The position numbers and the translations under genes were made by a program. A stretch of DNA of 19,385 bases from CAZHLD01 sp964533185 (GTDB lineage: Bacteria; Acidobacteriota; Terriglobia; Acidiferrales; UBA7541), in assembly GCA_964533185.1 (NCBI GenBank), contig CAZHLD010000064.1:1-19385 (forward strand), in the 5' to 3' direction. Numbering within the stretch: the stretch's first letter is position 1; every line of letters starts with the position of its first letter. The notes under the pieces are model-generated. The model was not told the DNA's origin, searched no databases, and saw only the letters and a program-made list of their open reading frames with translations. Below, one piece after another: positions 1 to 9,717 of this stretch.

Positions 1-384
1 GGGGCGAGAGCCGCTACTCCCTTTTTCAGGTTTCAACTAAAGGCGGGACATGCTCGTGGGCAACGACGCCGATTCCGCCGCGACTTCTGGCCTCTGTGGG
101 ACGCGCTGGACCAGGGCGAATTGCACCGCTGGGCGCAACGCTGCTGTGCCCGCTGGCACGCTCCGGACATGGTGAAAAAGTTCCGCGACGAACTGCACCG
201 CGTGCTGGCCTACTGGCGCTGGCCGGCGCGCTGGCGTCACCGCCTGCGCACCTCCAACTTGGCCGAAGACTTCTTCCGCCATCTGCGCAAATATCTGAAT
301 CGCTTTCCCGGCTGCGGCGATGCCGCTCACGCCGAACAGATCCTGGGCTGCTTCCTGCTCGCCGCAGAAGCCATGCACTCATGA
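1..384 (+). CDS. Transposase C-terminal fragment, IS256/mutator-like (5' end outside window)
   Basis: One reading frame is open from the first base to the TGA at 382-384. The convincing part begins near base 80. It has a Phe-Trp-rich stretch (RDFWPLWDA), then a helical segment, then RTSNLAEDFFRHLR. That last segment matches the region of mutator/IS256-type DDE transposases that carries the final catalytic Glu (Arg-Thr-x-Asn-Leu-x-Glu). The gene would act in cut-and-paste or copy-out transposition of an insertion sequence. The catalytic Asp residues would lie upstream of the window, so it cannot be said whether the gene is intact or a remnant. The first 50 or so bases code poorly and may be unrelated sequence. 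No terminal inverted repeat was found between 385 and 498. Family assignment is moderate; other DDE families with a similar C-terminus are possible. Confidence 0.6.
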   Translation, partial: GARAATPFFRFQLKAGHARGQRRRFRRDFWPLWDALDQGELHRWAQRCCARWHAPDMVKKFRDELHRVLAYWRWPARWRHRLRTSNLAEDFFRHLRKYLNRFPGCGDAAHAEQILGCFLLAAEAMHS

Positions 385-498
385 GCAAAACCACCAGGAC
401 CCGGAGCACCCCCAACTCCCCTTTCAACAGAATGGCTGGACAGTGCCGTGGCGATTGGCTGGTGGCTGGAGGTGAGCGCCTGTTGTAAGATGTAGGGT

Positions 499-3548
<3,050 letters not shown>

Positions 3549-3552
<4 letters not shown>

Positions 3553-4892
3553 AGCTTCTCCGGCAAACGGCCGCGGGCGCACTGCTGCTGGCGCTGCTTT
3601 TCGGCGGCGTGATGCAGGCGGCACAGCAAGCTAAACAGCCAACCAAGAAGAGTCCTTCCAAGAAAAGCCAAACAACTCCTGAGCAAAAACCGGACCCGCT
3701 GGAGGCGCTGCTGCGGCAGGCGCAGACGGCGATTGAGAAGAAAGATTTTGCGGCGGCGATCGAGCCGCTACAGAAGTACCTCGCCGAGCGGCCGGAAGAC
3801 GCCAACGCGCATTTCCATTTGGGCTACGTGTACAGCGAACTTGCGCGATGGGAGGAGGCGAAGAGCGAGTACGGCCGGGCGATTGCGATCAATCCGAAGC
3901 TGGCGGAAGCGCACTTGAACCTCGGGCTGGTGCTGATGGAGAAAGGGCCGGCAGCGGCGGCGGAGTCGTTCCGCAAGGCAGCGGAGCTGATGACCAGGCA
4001 GGCAAAGCCTCTCTTTCTCATGGGGACGGCCCTGGAGCGGTCGGGGAAAATTGCGGAGGCGATTGAGCAGTACCAGGCGGCTGCGGTGATTGACACGAAG
4101 AGCTTTGACATACAGTTTGCGCTGGGGCGGGCGCTGCTGGCGTCGGGCCGGGCCGGCGAGGCCGAAGAGCGGTTTCGCGATGCGCTGCTGCTGCAGAAGG
4201 AGTCGGCACCGACGCGGTTAGGGCTGGCGGAGAGTTTGCTGTCGCAGAAGAAGTACGAGGCGGCGGCCGGGGAATATTTGAAGTATCTGCAGCTTGAGCC
4301 GCAGGACGCGCTGGTGCGGAGGCAGCGCGCGGCGGTGCTGGTGGAGCTGGGAAAGCTTGACGAGGCTCTGGCGGATCTCGACAAGAGTGATGCGGGAGCG
4401 GAGGCGCCGCCGGCGAGTTTGAAGCTGCGCGCGGAAATTTATTTGCAGCAGAAGAAGATAGACGAAGCGATCGCGGTGCTGCAAAAGGCGATTGCGATTG
4501 AGCCGCGGGATGCGCAGCTACATGCGCGGCTGGGACGAGCTTACCTGGAGAAGAAGGAACTGGCGGCGGCACAGCGCGAGCTGCGGCTGGCGCTGGAAAT
4601 CGACGCCAAGTGGACGGATGCGCTGCGAGATTTGGTGGCGGTCTATTTTCTGGCCGAACAGTACGAGGCGACTCTGCAATTGATTGAGTTGCTTGCGAAG
4701 AGGGAAACGCTCAGCGGCGGCTCCTGGTACATCCGCGCCATCTGCTACGATAAACTGGGACGAAAGCCGGAGGCGCTGGCCGCGTATAAGGAGTTTATGG
4801 CCGGGGAACATCCGCGGACGGAGCGGGAAGAGTTCCAGGCGCGCGGGCGGATCAAAGCGCTGATGCGCGAGCTCGAGCAGAAGAAGAGATAG
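3549..4892 (+). CDS. Exported TPR-repeat protein
   Basis: A 447-residue protein with an N-terminal signal peptide: MKLLRQ, a hydrophobic core to about residue 20, and probable cleavage after VMQAA. A Lys/Pro/Gln-rich linker follows (about residues 25-50). The rest is nearly all tetratricopeptide repeats, roughly ten units with the usual W/L-G-Y-A-P spacing, for example the unit around HFHLGYVYSELARWEEA. TPR arrays are protein-binding scaffolds, so this is probably a periplasmic or outer-membrane assembly or adaptor protein; no enzymatic motif is visible. The start ATG overlaps the uvrA stop (ATGA at 3549-3552), which implies translational coupling, although no direct link to DNA repair is expected for an exported protein. 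The stop is 1 nt before the next start. The family is not recognised beyond TPR. Confidence 0.88.
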
Positions 4893-4893
4893 G

Positions 4894-5391
4894 ATGACAC
4901 GAAGAGCGTTGGCGGGCTGGCGAGTGGCGCTGGGAGCAGGGCTGGTCCTGCTGGTGGCGGCGCCGGCGCGCGCGCAGGACCGGATGGCCGAGCTGCGGCA
5001 GCAGTTCGAGAGTGAGACGGACCCGGTGCGCAAGGCGAAGGCGTTGACGCGGCTGGGCAATGCGCAGTGGGACGCGGCGCGGAAGGCGAGCGCGGCGGAT
5101 GACTACGCGGAGGCGCGGCGGCTAGTCCTGCAATACCTGGATGACACGGAAACGGCCGTTAAGGCGCTCAAGGCCAGCGGGATTGACGCAGAGAAGAAGC
5201 CGCGCGGGTTCAAGGAGCTGCAGATTCACGCGCGGAAGAGCTTGCGGGAGCTGGAGCAGATGATCCTATGGGTGCCGGCCGAAGAGCGGGGTTCGCTGGA
5301 GGTGTACCGGCGAGACCTGCGGGACATCGAGAAGCAACTGATCAACGTGCTGTTTCCGCGCCAGCCGGGAAAGGAAGCACCGAAGGGATGA
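4894..5391 (+). CDS. Small exported helical protein, unknown function (paralogue A)
   Basis: A 165-residue protein that starts 1 nt after the TPR gene stop. The N-terminus MTRRALAGWR with a Leu/Val/Ala core ends in a signal-peptidase-like site, PARAQ, at about residue 28. The mature part is charged and predicted helical (many Glu, Lys, Arg, Leu), with no Cys pair, catalytic motif or membrane segment. Its architecture resembles the 172-residue product of the gene at 5510-6028. Shared elements are an exported DxxxEL opening, a central Asp-rich helix ending in a Gly-[Ile/Val]-[Asp/Glu] turn, then G[FL]KE[LM]Q, then a closing helix with Tyr-x3-Leu-x-Asp. The two look like diverged tandem paralogues. 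Probably periplasmic; the function is not recognised. Position suggests an operon with uvrA and the TPR gene. Confidence 0.82.
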   Translation: MTRRALAGWRVALGAGLVLLVAAPARAQDRMAELRQQFESETDPVRKAKALTRLGNAQWDAARKASAADDYAEARRLVLQYLDDTETAVKALKASGIDAEKKPRGFKELQIHARKSLRELEQMILWVPAEERGSLEVYRRDLRDIEKQLINVLFPRQPGKEAPKG

Positions 5392-5449
5392 TCACGCTTG
5401 GGACAAGTTCGGCCGGCAGCTCCAGGCTGCGTTTCCAGGGAGAAAGCAG

Positions 5450-5490
5450 ATCCCTCGTCCCGACCAAAGGCGTCGGGACTCGGGATGACA
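5450..5490 (+). repeat. Dispersed palindrome copy 1 (GGATGACA family)
   Basis: Stem GTCCCGAC at 5457-5464 pairs perfectly with GTCGGGAC at 5472-5479 around a 7-nt loop. Flanking ATCCC (5450-5454) and GGGAT (5482-5486) extend the stem with a small internal mismatch. The unit closes with GGATGACA (5483-5490). It fills most of the 118-bp gap between two plus-strand genes. The same layout recurs at 7264, 9331, 13150, 15651, 15717 and 19151. There is no T-tract after the hairpin, so it is not a typical terminator, though RNA folding could still affect expression of the downstream gene. Confidence 0.75.
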
Positions 5491-5509
5491 CCAACGACCA
5501 GATGACGTC

Positions 5510-6028
5510 ATGAGATTACGAATCATTAGAGGGGCGGTGGTGGCGGCGGTGCTGCTGGCAGGCAGCGTTGCGCCGGTGCGCGCGCAGAAGAAGGATTACC
5601 TGAGCGAGCTCGAAGCGGACAAGATCCGCGAGGCGGAGACGCCGTCGGAGCGGATCAAATTGTTCGTGACGTTTGCGGCCGAGCGGATACGGAAGCTGCA
5701 ATACGAGCTGGAGCGGACGTCGAGCGACCGGCGTCGCGGCGAGTTGTTGAACAGTTTGCTGAATGGCTACACGGGGTGCCTGGACGACGCGATTGAGCTG
5801 GTCCAACTGGGAGTGGAGAAACAGACCGACATCCGCGAAGGCCTCAAGGAGATGCAGAAGAAGGCGCCGGAGTTTCTGAAGTATTTGCAGGGACTGAATG
5901 AGAATGGGCCGGAGCGGGAGAAGTATCAGAGGACACTCGAAGACGCGATCGAGGCGACACAGGACGCCATCAAGGATGCGGAAAAGGCGGCGAAAGAGTA
6001 CGCGCCGCCGGTGCGGAGGAAACAGTGA
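5510..6028 (+). CDS. Small exported helical protein, unknown function (paralogue B)
   Basis: A 172-residue protein. A basic start (MRLRIIRG) and hydrophobic core lead to a probable cleavage site at APVRAQ, about residue 26. The mature protein is highly charged and helical; the last 40 residues are rich in Asp, Lys and Ala and may form a coiled coil. One Cys (near residue 95) is present and there is no metal or catalytic motif. It resembles the 165-residue product at 4894-5391 in length, export signal and the order of short motifs (G-[IV]-[DE], G[FL]KE[LM]Q, Tyr-x3-Leu-x-[DE]), which suggests an old tandem duplication. The ATG at 5510 lies after a palindromic repeat, and no strong ribosome binding site is seen. 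The stop overlaps the next start (GTGA at 6025-6028). Confidence 0.8.
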   Translation: MRLRIIRGAVVAAVLLAGSVAPVRAQKKDYLSELEADKIREAETPSERIKLFVTFAAERIRKLQYELERTSSDRRRGELLNSLLNGYTGCLDDAIELVQLGVEKQTDIREGLKEMQKKAPEFLKYLQGLNENGPEREKYQRTLEDAIEATQDAIKDAEKAAKEYAPPVRRKQ

Positions 6029-6741
6029 GGCGCGGGGCGTCGCAGACGGGCCGGTTGCCAGGGGGCGAGCGAGTATTCCAGCGAATGTTCACGCGGCTGG
6101 GATGCCAGGGGCGTCCGCCACACTTCCAGGTGGAGTTCTACCCGTACGCCAACCTGATGCACACGATTCGGTTGAAGGAGGATTGGGCGCACGTGCGGCT
6201 GTCCGATTTGGTGCAGCGCGCGCCGATGACGGTGCTGGAGGCGACGGCGGCCATACTGCTGGCGCGGCTCTACCGGCGGCGAGCGCCGCAGGAGCTACTG
6301 GAGGCTTACCGGAACTATGCAAGCGCGCAGGGGACGCGGCGGCGACTCGACCGCGTGCGGCGGGAGCGCGGGCAGAGGCTTGCAGAGGGGCCGCAGGGGA
6401 AGACACATGACCTGGAGCCGATGTTTGGCGCGCTGAACCGAAAATACTTTGATGGAACACTGCACCGGTCGCGACTGGGCTGGAGCCGGCGGGCGTGGCG
6501 GGCGCAACTGGGGTGCTTCGACCCGGCGCTAGACCAGATTGTGATTAACGTGAGGCTGGACCGCGAGAGCGTGCCGGGGTACGTGGTGGAGTACGTGCTG
6601 TACCACGAGATGCTGCACGTCAAGCACCCGCTGCGCGTGGCGCGGTGCGGGCTGGAGGCGCACTCGCGGGAGTTTCGCCGGGAAGAGCAGAGATTTCATG
6701 CGTACCGGAGCGCGCGGCGGTTCCTCGACCGGCTAGCCTGA
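6025..6741 (+). CDS. SprT-like zinc metalloprotease-domain protein
   Basis: A 238-residue protein without a signal peptide, so probably cytoplasmic. The C-terminal third holds a zincin motif, HEMLH (H194, E195, H198), and a likely third zinc ligand H213 in EAHSREFR. That HExxH-x14-H arrangement is typical of SprT-like/M48-related folds. Upstream, FGALNRKYFDGTL is the usual opening of the SprT-like domain. The first 130 residues are an Arg-rich helical region of unknown role. SprT/Spartan relatives cleave proteins, including DNA-protein crosslinks in eukaryotes; the bacterial versions are poorly characterised. The C-terminal zinc ribbon (two CxxC) of E. coli SprT is absent. The GTG start overlaps the preceding stop by 4 bp, so it is probably translationally coupled. 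The last 9 bp overlap the convergent gene. Substrate and role are unknown; a link to DNA repair is suggested only by the uvrA/uvrC neighbourhood. Confidence 0.85.
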   Translation: MRRGASQTGRLPGGERVFQRMFTRLGCQGRPPHFQVEFYPYANLMHTIRLKEDWAHVRLSDLVQRAPMTVLEATAAILLARLYRRRAPQELLEAYRNYASAQGTRRRLDRVRRERGQRLAEGPQGKTHDLEPMFGALNRKYFDGTLHRSRLGWSRRAWRAQLGCFDPALDQIVINVRLDRESVPGYVVEYVLYHEMLHVKHPLRVARCGLEAHSREFRREEQRFHAYRSARRFLDRLA

Positions 6742-7173
6742 GGATTTCTTTCGAGCTTTGCGCGCGATTTCCCGCGCCAGCTTGTCGATACGCTTGCGGA
6801 CTTTCTCGGCATCCTCGGCCGAGGGATAAAGCTCCAGATATTTCTTATAGGCAGAAACGGCTTCGGACTTGAGGCCTTTCTTCTCGTACGCAAGGGCCAT
6901 CCAGCGATACGGAATGGCGTAGCCCGATTTGAAGCGGGCGGCGTCTTGAAAGCGCTCGATGGCGGCGTCGAGATTTCCCCGTTTAAGGTAAAAGCGGCCG
7001 ACTTCGATGGCTTTTTCGGCGCGGAGAGGATCGTAAACCGGCTCTTCGGCGGGAGCGGGAGGAGGAGATTCGGGGCGGGGCGCGGGAGGTGGTTGCTTTT
7101 GCGGGGGTTGCTGAGCGAGAGCAGAAAGTGAGAAGAGGGTGAGGAAGGCGAGAGTGATGAGGTGAGGAGTCAT
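6733..7173 (-). CDS. Small exported TPR protein
   Basis: A 146-residue protein. The start chosen is the ATG at 7173 because it begins a good signal peptide (MTPHLITLAFLTLFSLSALA, cleavage before QQ). The frame stays open further upstream, but that extension would translate intergenic repeat DNA. After the signal come about 30 residues rich in Pro, Gln and Glu, then about two and a half TPR units (residues near 55-130; AIEVGRFYLKRGNLDAAIE and the following repeat), and a basic Lys/Arg tail. No lipobox Cys is present. It is probably a periplasmic protein-interaction module, loosely like other short TPR proteins of envelope assembly. It converges on the SprT-like gene with a 9-bp overlap of the 3' ends. 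Confidence 0.82.
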   Translation of the reverse strand: MTPHLITLAFLTLFSLSALAQQPPQKQPPPAPRPESPPPAPAEEPVYDPLRAEKAIEVGRFYLKRGNLDAAIERFQDAARFKSGYAIPYRWMALAYEKKGLKSEAVSAYKKYLELYPSAEDAEKVRKRIDKLAREIARKARKKSSG

Positions 7174-7263
7174 ACAGCCGGTTATGATTCGCTTTGCTAT
7201 GATGAACGTTGTCCGCGCGTCATTACGCTTCTGGCGTGGTAGAACCGACGCCCAGGGGAAACA

Positions 7264-7309
7264 CAGATCCCTCGTCCCGACAAAAAAGATGTTGGGACTC
7301 GGGATGACA
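7264..7309 (+). repeat. Dispersed palindrome copy 2 (GGATGACA family)
   Basis: CAGATCCCTCGTCCCGAC is followed by a loop, GTTGGGAC and TCGGGATGACA. It is nearly identical to copy 1 at 5450-5490; the upstream CAGG-GAAA-CAGATCCC is shared too. One stem pair is a G-T wobble. It lies in the 282-bp gap between the divergent minus-strand TPR gene and uvrC. The rest of that gap (7174-7263 and 7310-7455) shows only the second hairpin family and no gene. Confidence 0.7.
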
Positions 7310-7343
7310 CCCGCTTTCCTAGACGGGGGGCGGGGTCGTACCA

Positions 7344-7412
7344 CGCAAGGCCGGCAAGATGCTGGCGCTACAAAACCCGACACCGAAGATGGCGGGCGCA
7401 GAGCCCGCCGCT
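7344..7412. repeat. Second hairpin family upstream of uvrC
   Basis: GGCCGGCAAGATGCTGGCGCTAC (7349-7371) resembles CCGGCGAGACGCCGACGCTAC near 15796 and CGACGAGATGCTGGCGCGAC near 9385. Directly after it, GGCGGGC (7391-7397) and GCCCGCC (7403-7409) form a perfect 7-bp stem with a 5-nt loop, followed by GCTAC. These short GC-rich palindromes, each ending in CGCTAC or similar, are distinct from the GGATGACA family but occupy the same gaps. Confidence 0.5.
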
Positions 7413-7455
7413 ACATGAGCGCGCGGGGAGATTGTAGCGCGGGGCGGCGAGAAAA

Positions 7456-9270
7456 ATGGAACTGGAGCAAAAAGTTGGCAGCCTGCCCATGCAGCCGGGG
7501 GTGTACCTGTTCAAGGACGTGCTGGGGAACATTCTGTACGTGGGCAAGGCGCGGGCGCTGCGGAACCGGGTGAAGTCGTACTTCCTCGAGTCGAAGTGGG
7601 TGGATGTGAAGACGGGTTCGCTGGTGCGCGAGATCGCCGACGTGGACTACATCGTGGTGGACAACGAGCGAGAGGCGCTGGCGCTGGAGAACAACCTGAT
7701 CAAGCAGCACAAGCCGAAGTTCAACGTGCTGCTGCGGGACGACAAGACCTATCCGTACATCCGATACACGGCGTTTGAGAAGTATCCACGGGTGTATGTG
7801 ACACGGCGGATTCTGAAAGATGGGTCGATTTATTTCGGGCCGTATTTTCCGCACAGCCTGGCGCACCGGATCGTGCACTTCATCCACAAGCGGTTCAAGG
7901 TGCCGTCGTGCACGGTGGACCTGACGCGGACGCACCCGCGTCCGTGCTTGCAGTACTACATCCAGCGGTGCCTGGGGCCGTGCGCGGCGGGGTTGACGAC
8001 AGATGGGCGATACGCCGAAGCGGCGCGGGACGTGAAGACGTTCCTCGAAGGGCGGCGGCAGGAGTTGGTGCGCAGCCTGACGGAGCGAATGCAGCAAGCG
8101 TCTGACGCGGACCGGTTTGAAGAAGCGGCGACGTATCGCGACCTGATGCGGACGATCGAGGAGATTGATGAACGGCAGAAGGTGGCCGCGGCGCAGGGAG
8201 AAGATACCGACGTGCTGGCGTGGTATGCCGAGCCGCCGCAGGTGGCAGTAAATTTGTTTCACCTGCGCGGTGGGCGGGTGGTGGATCGGAGGGATTTCTA
8301 CTGGGAGGAGTTGAAGGAGTTTGAGGCGGAGGAGTTCCTGACGTCGCTGCTGAAGCAACTGTACCTCGAGGCAGCGTACTTGCCGCGATCGATCCACGTG
8401 CCAAGGGAGTTTGAGGACCGCGAGCTGCTCGAGGTGTTGTTGAGCGAGCGGGCGGGGAGGCGGGTGGAGATTGCGACGCCGCAGAGGGGGCAGAAGCGGG
8501 CGTTTCTGGAACTGGTGGAGAAGAATGCGAGACATTCGTTCGAGCAAAGGTTCCGCGTGCTGAAGCCAAGCTCGAAGGCGATTGTGGAGGCGGTGCAGAG
8601 CGCGCTGAACCTGCCGGAAGCGCCACGGCGGATTGAGTGCTTCGACATATCGCACATCCAGGGGTCGGACACGGTGGCGTCGATGGTGGTGTGGGAAAAC
8701 GGGCGGATGAGAAAGTCGGACTACAGGAAATTTATCGTGCGCGGGGAGACGGGGAACGACGACTTTGCGAGTATGCGCGAGGTGGTGGAACGGCGCTACC
8801 GGCGGCTGCAGAAAGAGGAGAAGGCGCTGCCGGGGCTGATCCTGATTGATGGAGGCATCGGCCAACTGCACGCGGCGGCACAGGCGCTTGAGAAACTGGA
8901 GATTATCAACCAGCCGGTGGCCAGCATCGCGAAGAAAGAAGAAGTGATTTACGTGCTGGGGCAGGAGGATGAGCCGATCATGCTTGAGAGGCATTCGCCG
9001 ATCCTGCACCTGATCCAGCAGGTGCGGGATGAGGCGCATCGGTTTGCGGTGGGGTTTCACCGGCAGCGGAGGACAAGCCGCGAGTTGAAAAGTGAACTGC
9101 TGGAGATTCCGGGAGTTGGGACGAAGACAGCGGAAAGGCTGCTGAGAAGGTTTGGAAGTGTTGTGAGGTTGAGGGAGGCGGGGGTGGAGGAGCTGAGTAG
9201 GGTCGTGACGAGGAAGCAGGCGGAAAGGATTGTGGGGTATTTTGCTGGAGAGGCGAAAGAGAAGGTGTGA
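7456..9270 (+). CDS. uvrC: UvrABC excinuclease subunit C
   Basis: Nuclease that makes both incisions around a lesion marked by UvrB. At 604 residues it has the normal family length and every domain is present. The GIY-YIG nuclease is at the N-terminus (PGVYLF at 14-19, ILYVGKA at 26-32). The UVR motif that binds UvrB is near 205-240 (RFEEAATYRDLMRTIEEI). The RNase H-like 3' nuclease contains ECFDISHIQG, with D397 the likely catalytic Asp, and LILIDGGIGQL. A tandem helix-hairpin-helix is near 550-600 (IPGVGTKTAERLL). The start is ATG 7456, the only start that keeps the domain edge; the ribosome binding site is weak. It lies on the same strand as uvrA 3.9 kb away, but a minus-strand gene sits between them, so they are probably separate transcripts. 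Confidence 0.98.
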   Translation: MELEQKVGSLPMQPGVYLFKDVLGNILYVGKARALRNRVKSYFLESKWVDVKTGSLVREIADVDYIVVDNEREALALENNLIKQHKPKFNVLLRDDKTYPYIRYTAFEKYPRVYVTRRILKDGSIYFGPYFPHSLAHRIVHFIHKRFKVPSCTVDLTRTHPRPCLQYYIQRCLGPCAAGLTTDGRYAEAARDVKTFLEGRRQELVRSLTERMQQASDADRFEEAATYRDLMRTIEEIDERQKVAAAQGEDTDVLAWYAEPPQVAVNLFHLRGGRVVDRRDFYWEELKEFEAEEFLTSLLKQLYLEAAYLPRSIHVPREFEDRELLEVLLSERAGRRVEIATPQRGQKRAFLELVEKNARHSFEQRFRVLKPSSKAIVEAVQSALNLPEAPRRIECFDISHIQGSDTVASMVVWENGRMRKSDYRKFIVRGETGNDDFASMREVVERRYRRLQKEEKALPGLILIDGGIGQLHAAAQALEKLEIINQPVASIAKKEEVIYVLGQEDEPIMLERHSPILHLIQQVRDEAHRFAVGFHRQRRTSRELKSELLEIPGVGTKTAERLLRRFGSVVRLREAGVEELSRVVTRKQAERIVGYFAGEAKEKV

Positions 9271-9330
9271 CGTGGTCGCAAGGATGATGCGATGTGTTCG
9301 TGTTTCACCAGGAGCAATGAAGAAACCGGA

Positions 9331-9374
9331 GGGATTCTCCGTCCCGACACAAGTCGTCGGGACTTGGAATGACA
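9331..9374 (+). repeat. Dispersed palindrome copy 3 (GGATGACA family)
   Basis: GTCCCGAC (9341-9348) and GTCGGGAC (9356-9363) form a perfect 8-bp stem with a 7-nt loop. The flank GGGATTC leads in and TTGGAATGACA closes the unit. It lies 60 bp past the uvrC stop. A copy of the second hairpin family follows near 9378-9400. Together with the elements at 9459-9667, this accounts for most of the 447-bp gap 9271-9717; 9552-9638 holds nothing recognisable apart from two CTTTTCGGG-like strings. Confidence 0.7.
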
Positions 9375-9458
9375 AATCAAGAACCGACGAGATGCTGGCG
9401 CGACCTGTGCGGGGCAAACCCTCGGCGGCAAGTCGCAGTACTTCAAGAACGTGATTCA

Positions 9459-9472
9459 ATTACACTTGTAAT
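9459..9472. promoter_or_regulatory. TACA-N2-TGTA palindrome, BlaI/MecI/CopY-type operator candidate
   Basis: ATTACACTTGTAAT is a perfect inverted repeat with 6-bp arms and a 2-bp centre. Its core TACA-N2-TGTA is the operator core known for CopY and related BlaI/MecI winged-helix repressors. It is AT-rich inside very GC-rich DNA, which makes chance less likely. It stands 246 bp before the membrane-anchored gene at 9718 and about 190 bp after uvrC. No repressor gene of that family is in the window, so the assignment rests on the motif only. Confidence 0.4.
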
Positions 9473-9551
9473 GCACCCCGCGCGGGGCGTTCCTGGGTTT
9501 TGCAGCTGTACTAAAAACCGAGGCCCTGACTGTCTAAATTAGCGGGGTGCA
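9472..9551. repeat. 80-bp element bounded by perfect 10-bp inverted repeats
   Basis: TGCACCCCGC (9472-9481) and GCGGGGTGCA (9542-9551) are exact reverse complements and enclose 60 bp. The left arm also sits in a 12-bp palindrome, CCCCGCGCGGGG (9476-9487). The inner part has no coding content. This could be a small non-autonomous element, a large hairpin, or a paired regulatory site. It abuts the operator-like palindrome at 9459. Confidence 0.45.
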
Positions 9552-9638
9552 CTACAACCCCTTTTCGGGGGAAAATACGGCTTTTTCGGGAAGGAAGTAG
9601 TGGGAGCATGGGCTTATTGCTTCCTTGTGCCGCGGTGG

Positions 9639-9667
9639 TGGCGACCGAGTGCATAGGCTGCTACAAT
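9639..9667 (+). promoter_or_regulatory. Candidate sigma-70 promoter for the 9718 gene
   Basis: TGGCGA (weak -35) is followed by a 17-nt spacer and TACAAT (-10, five of six consensus). This places transcription start about 45 nt before the ATG at 9718. A strong GGGAGG ribosome binding site lies between them. The -10 is good and the -35 poor. Confidence 0.35.
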
Positions 9668-9717
9668 CAGGGCAACCCTGCAGAACAAGAGCGAGAAACC
9701 GTCGGCGGGAGGCAAGA

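Noticed and set aside
5450..5490. GGATGACA palindromes as intrinsic terminators
   Set aside because: No T-tract follows the stems, and copies also lie upstream of genes and inside an operon gap.
7411..9459. A 682-codon open frame on the minus strand across all of uvrC
   Set aside because: It is the antisense of a clear uvrC. The translation is Arg/Pro/His/Leu-rich without domains, as expected for the opposite strand of GC-rich codons.
9625..9717. A longer N-terminus for the membrane-anchored protein
   Set aside because: The added residues are Arg/Cys-rich and overlap the promoter candidate. ATG 9718 has the strong GGGAGG ribosome binding site.
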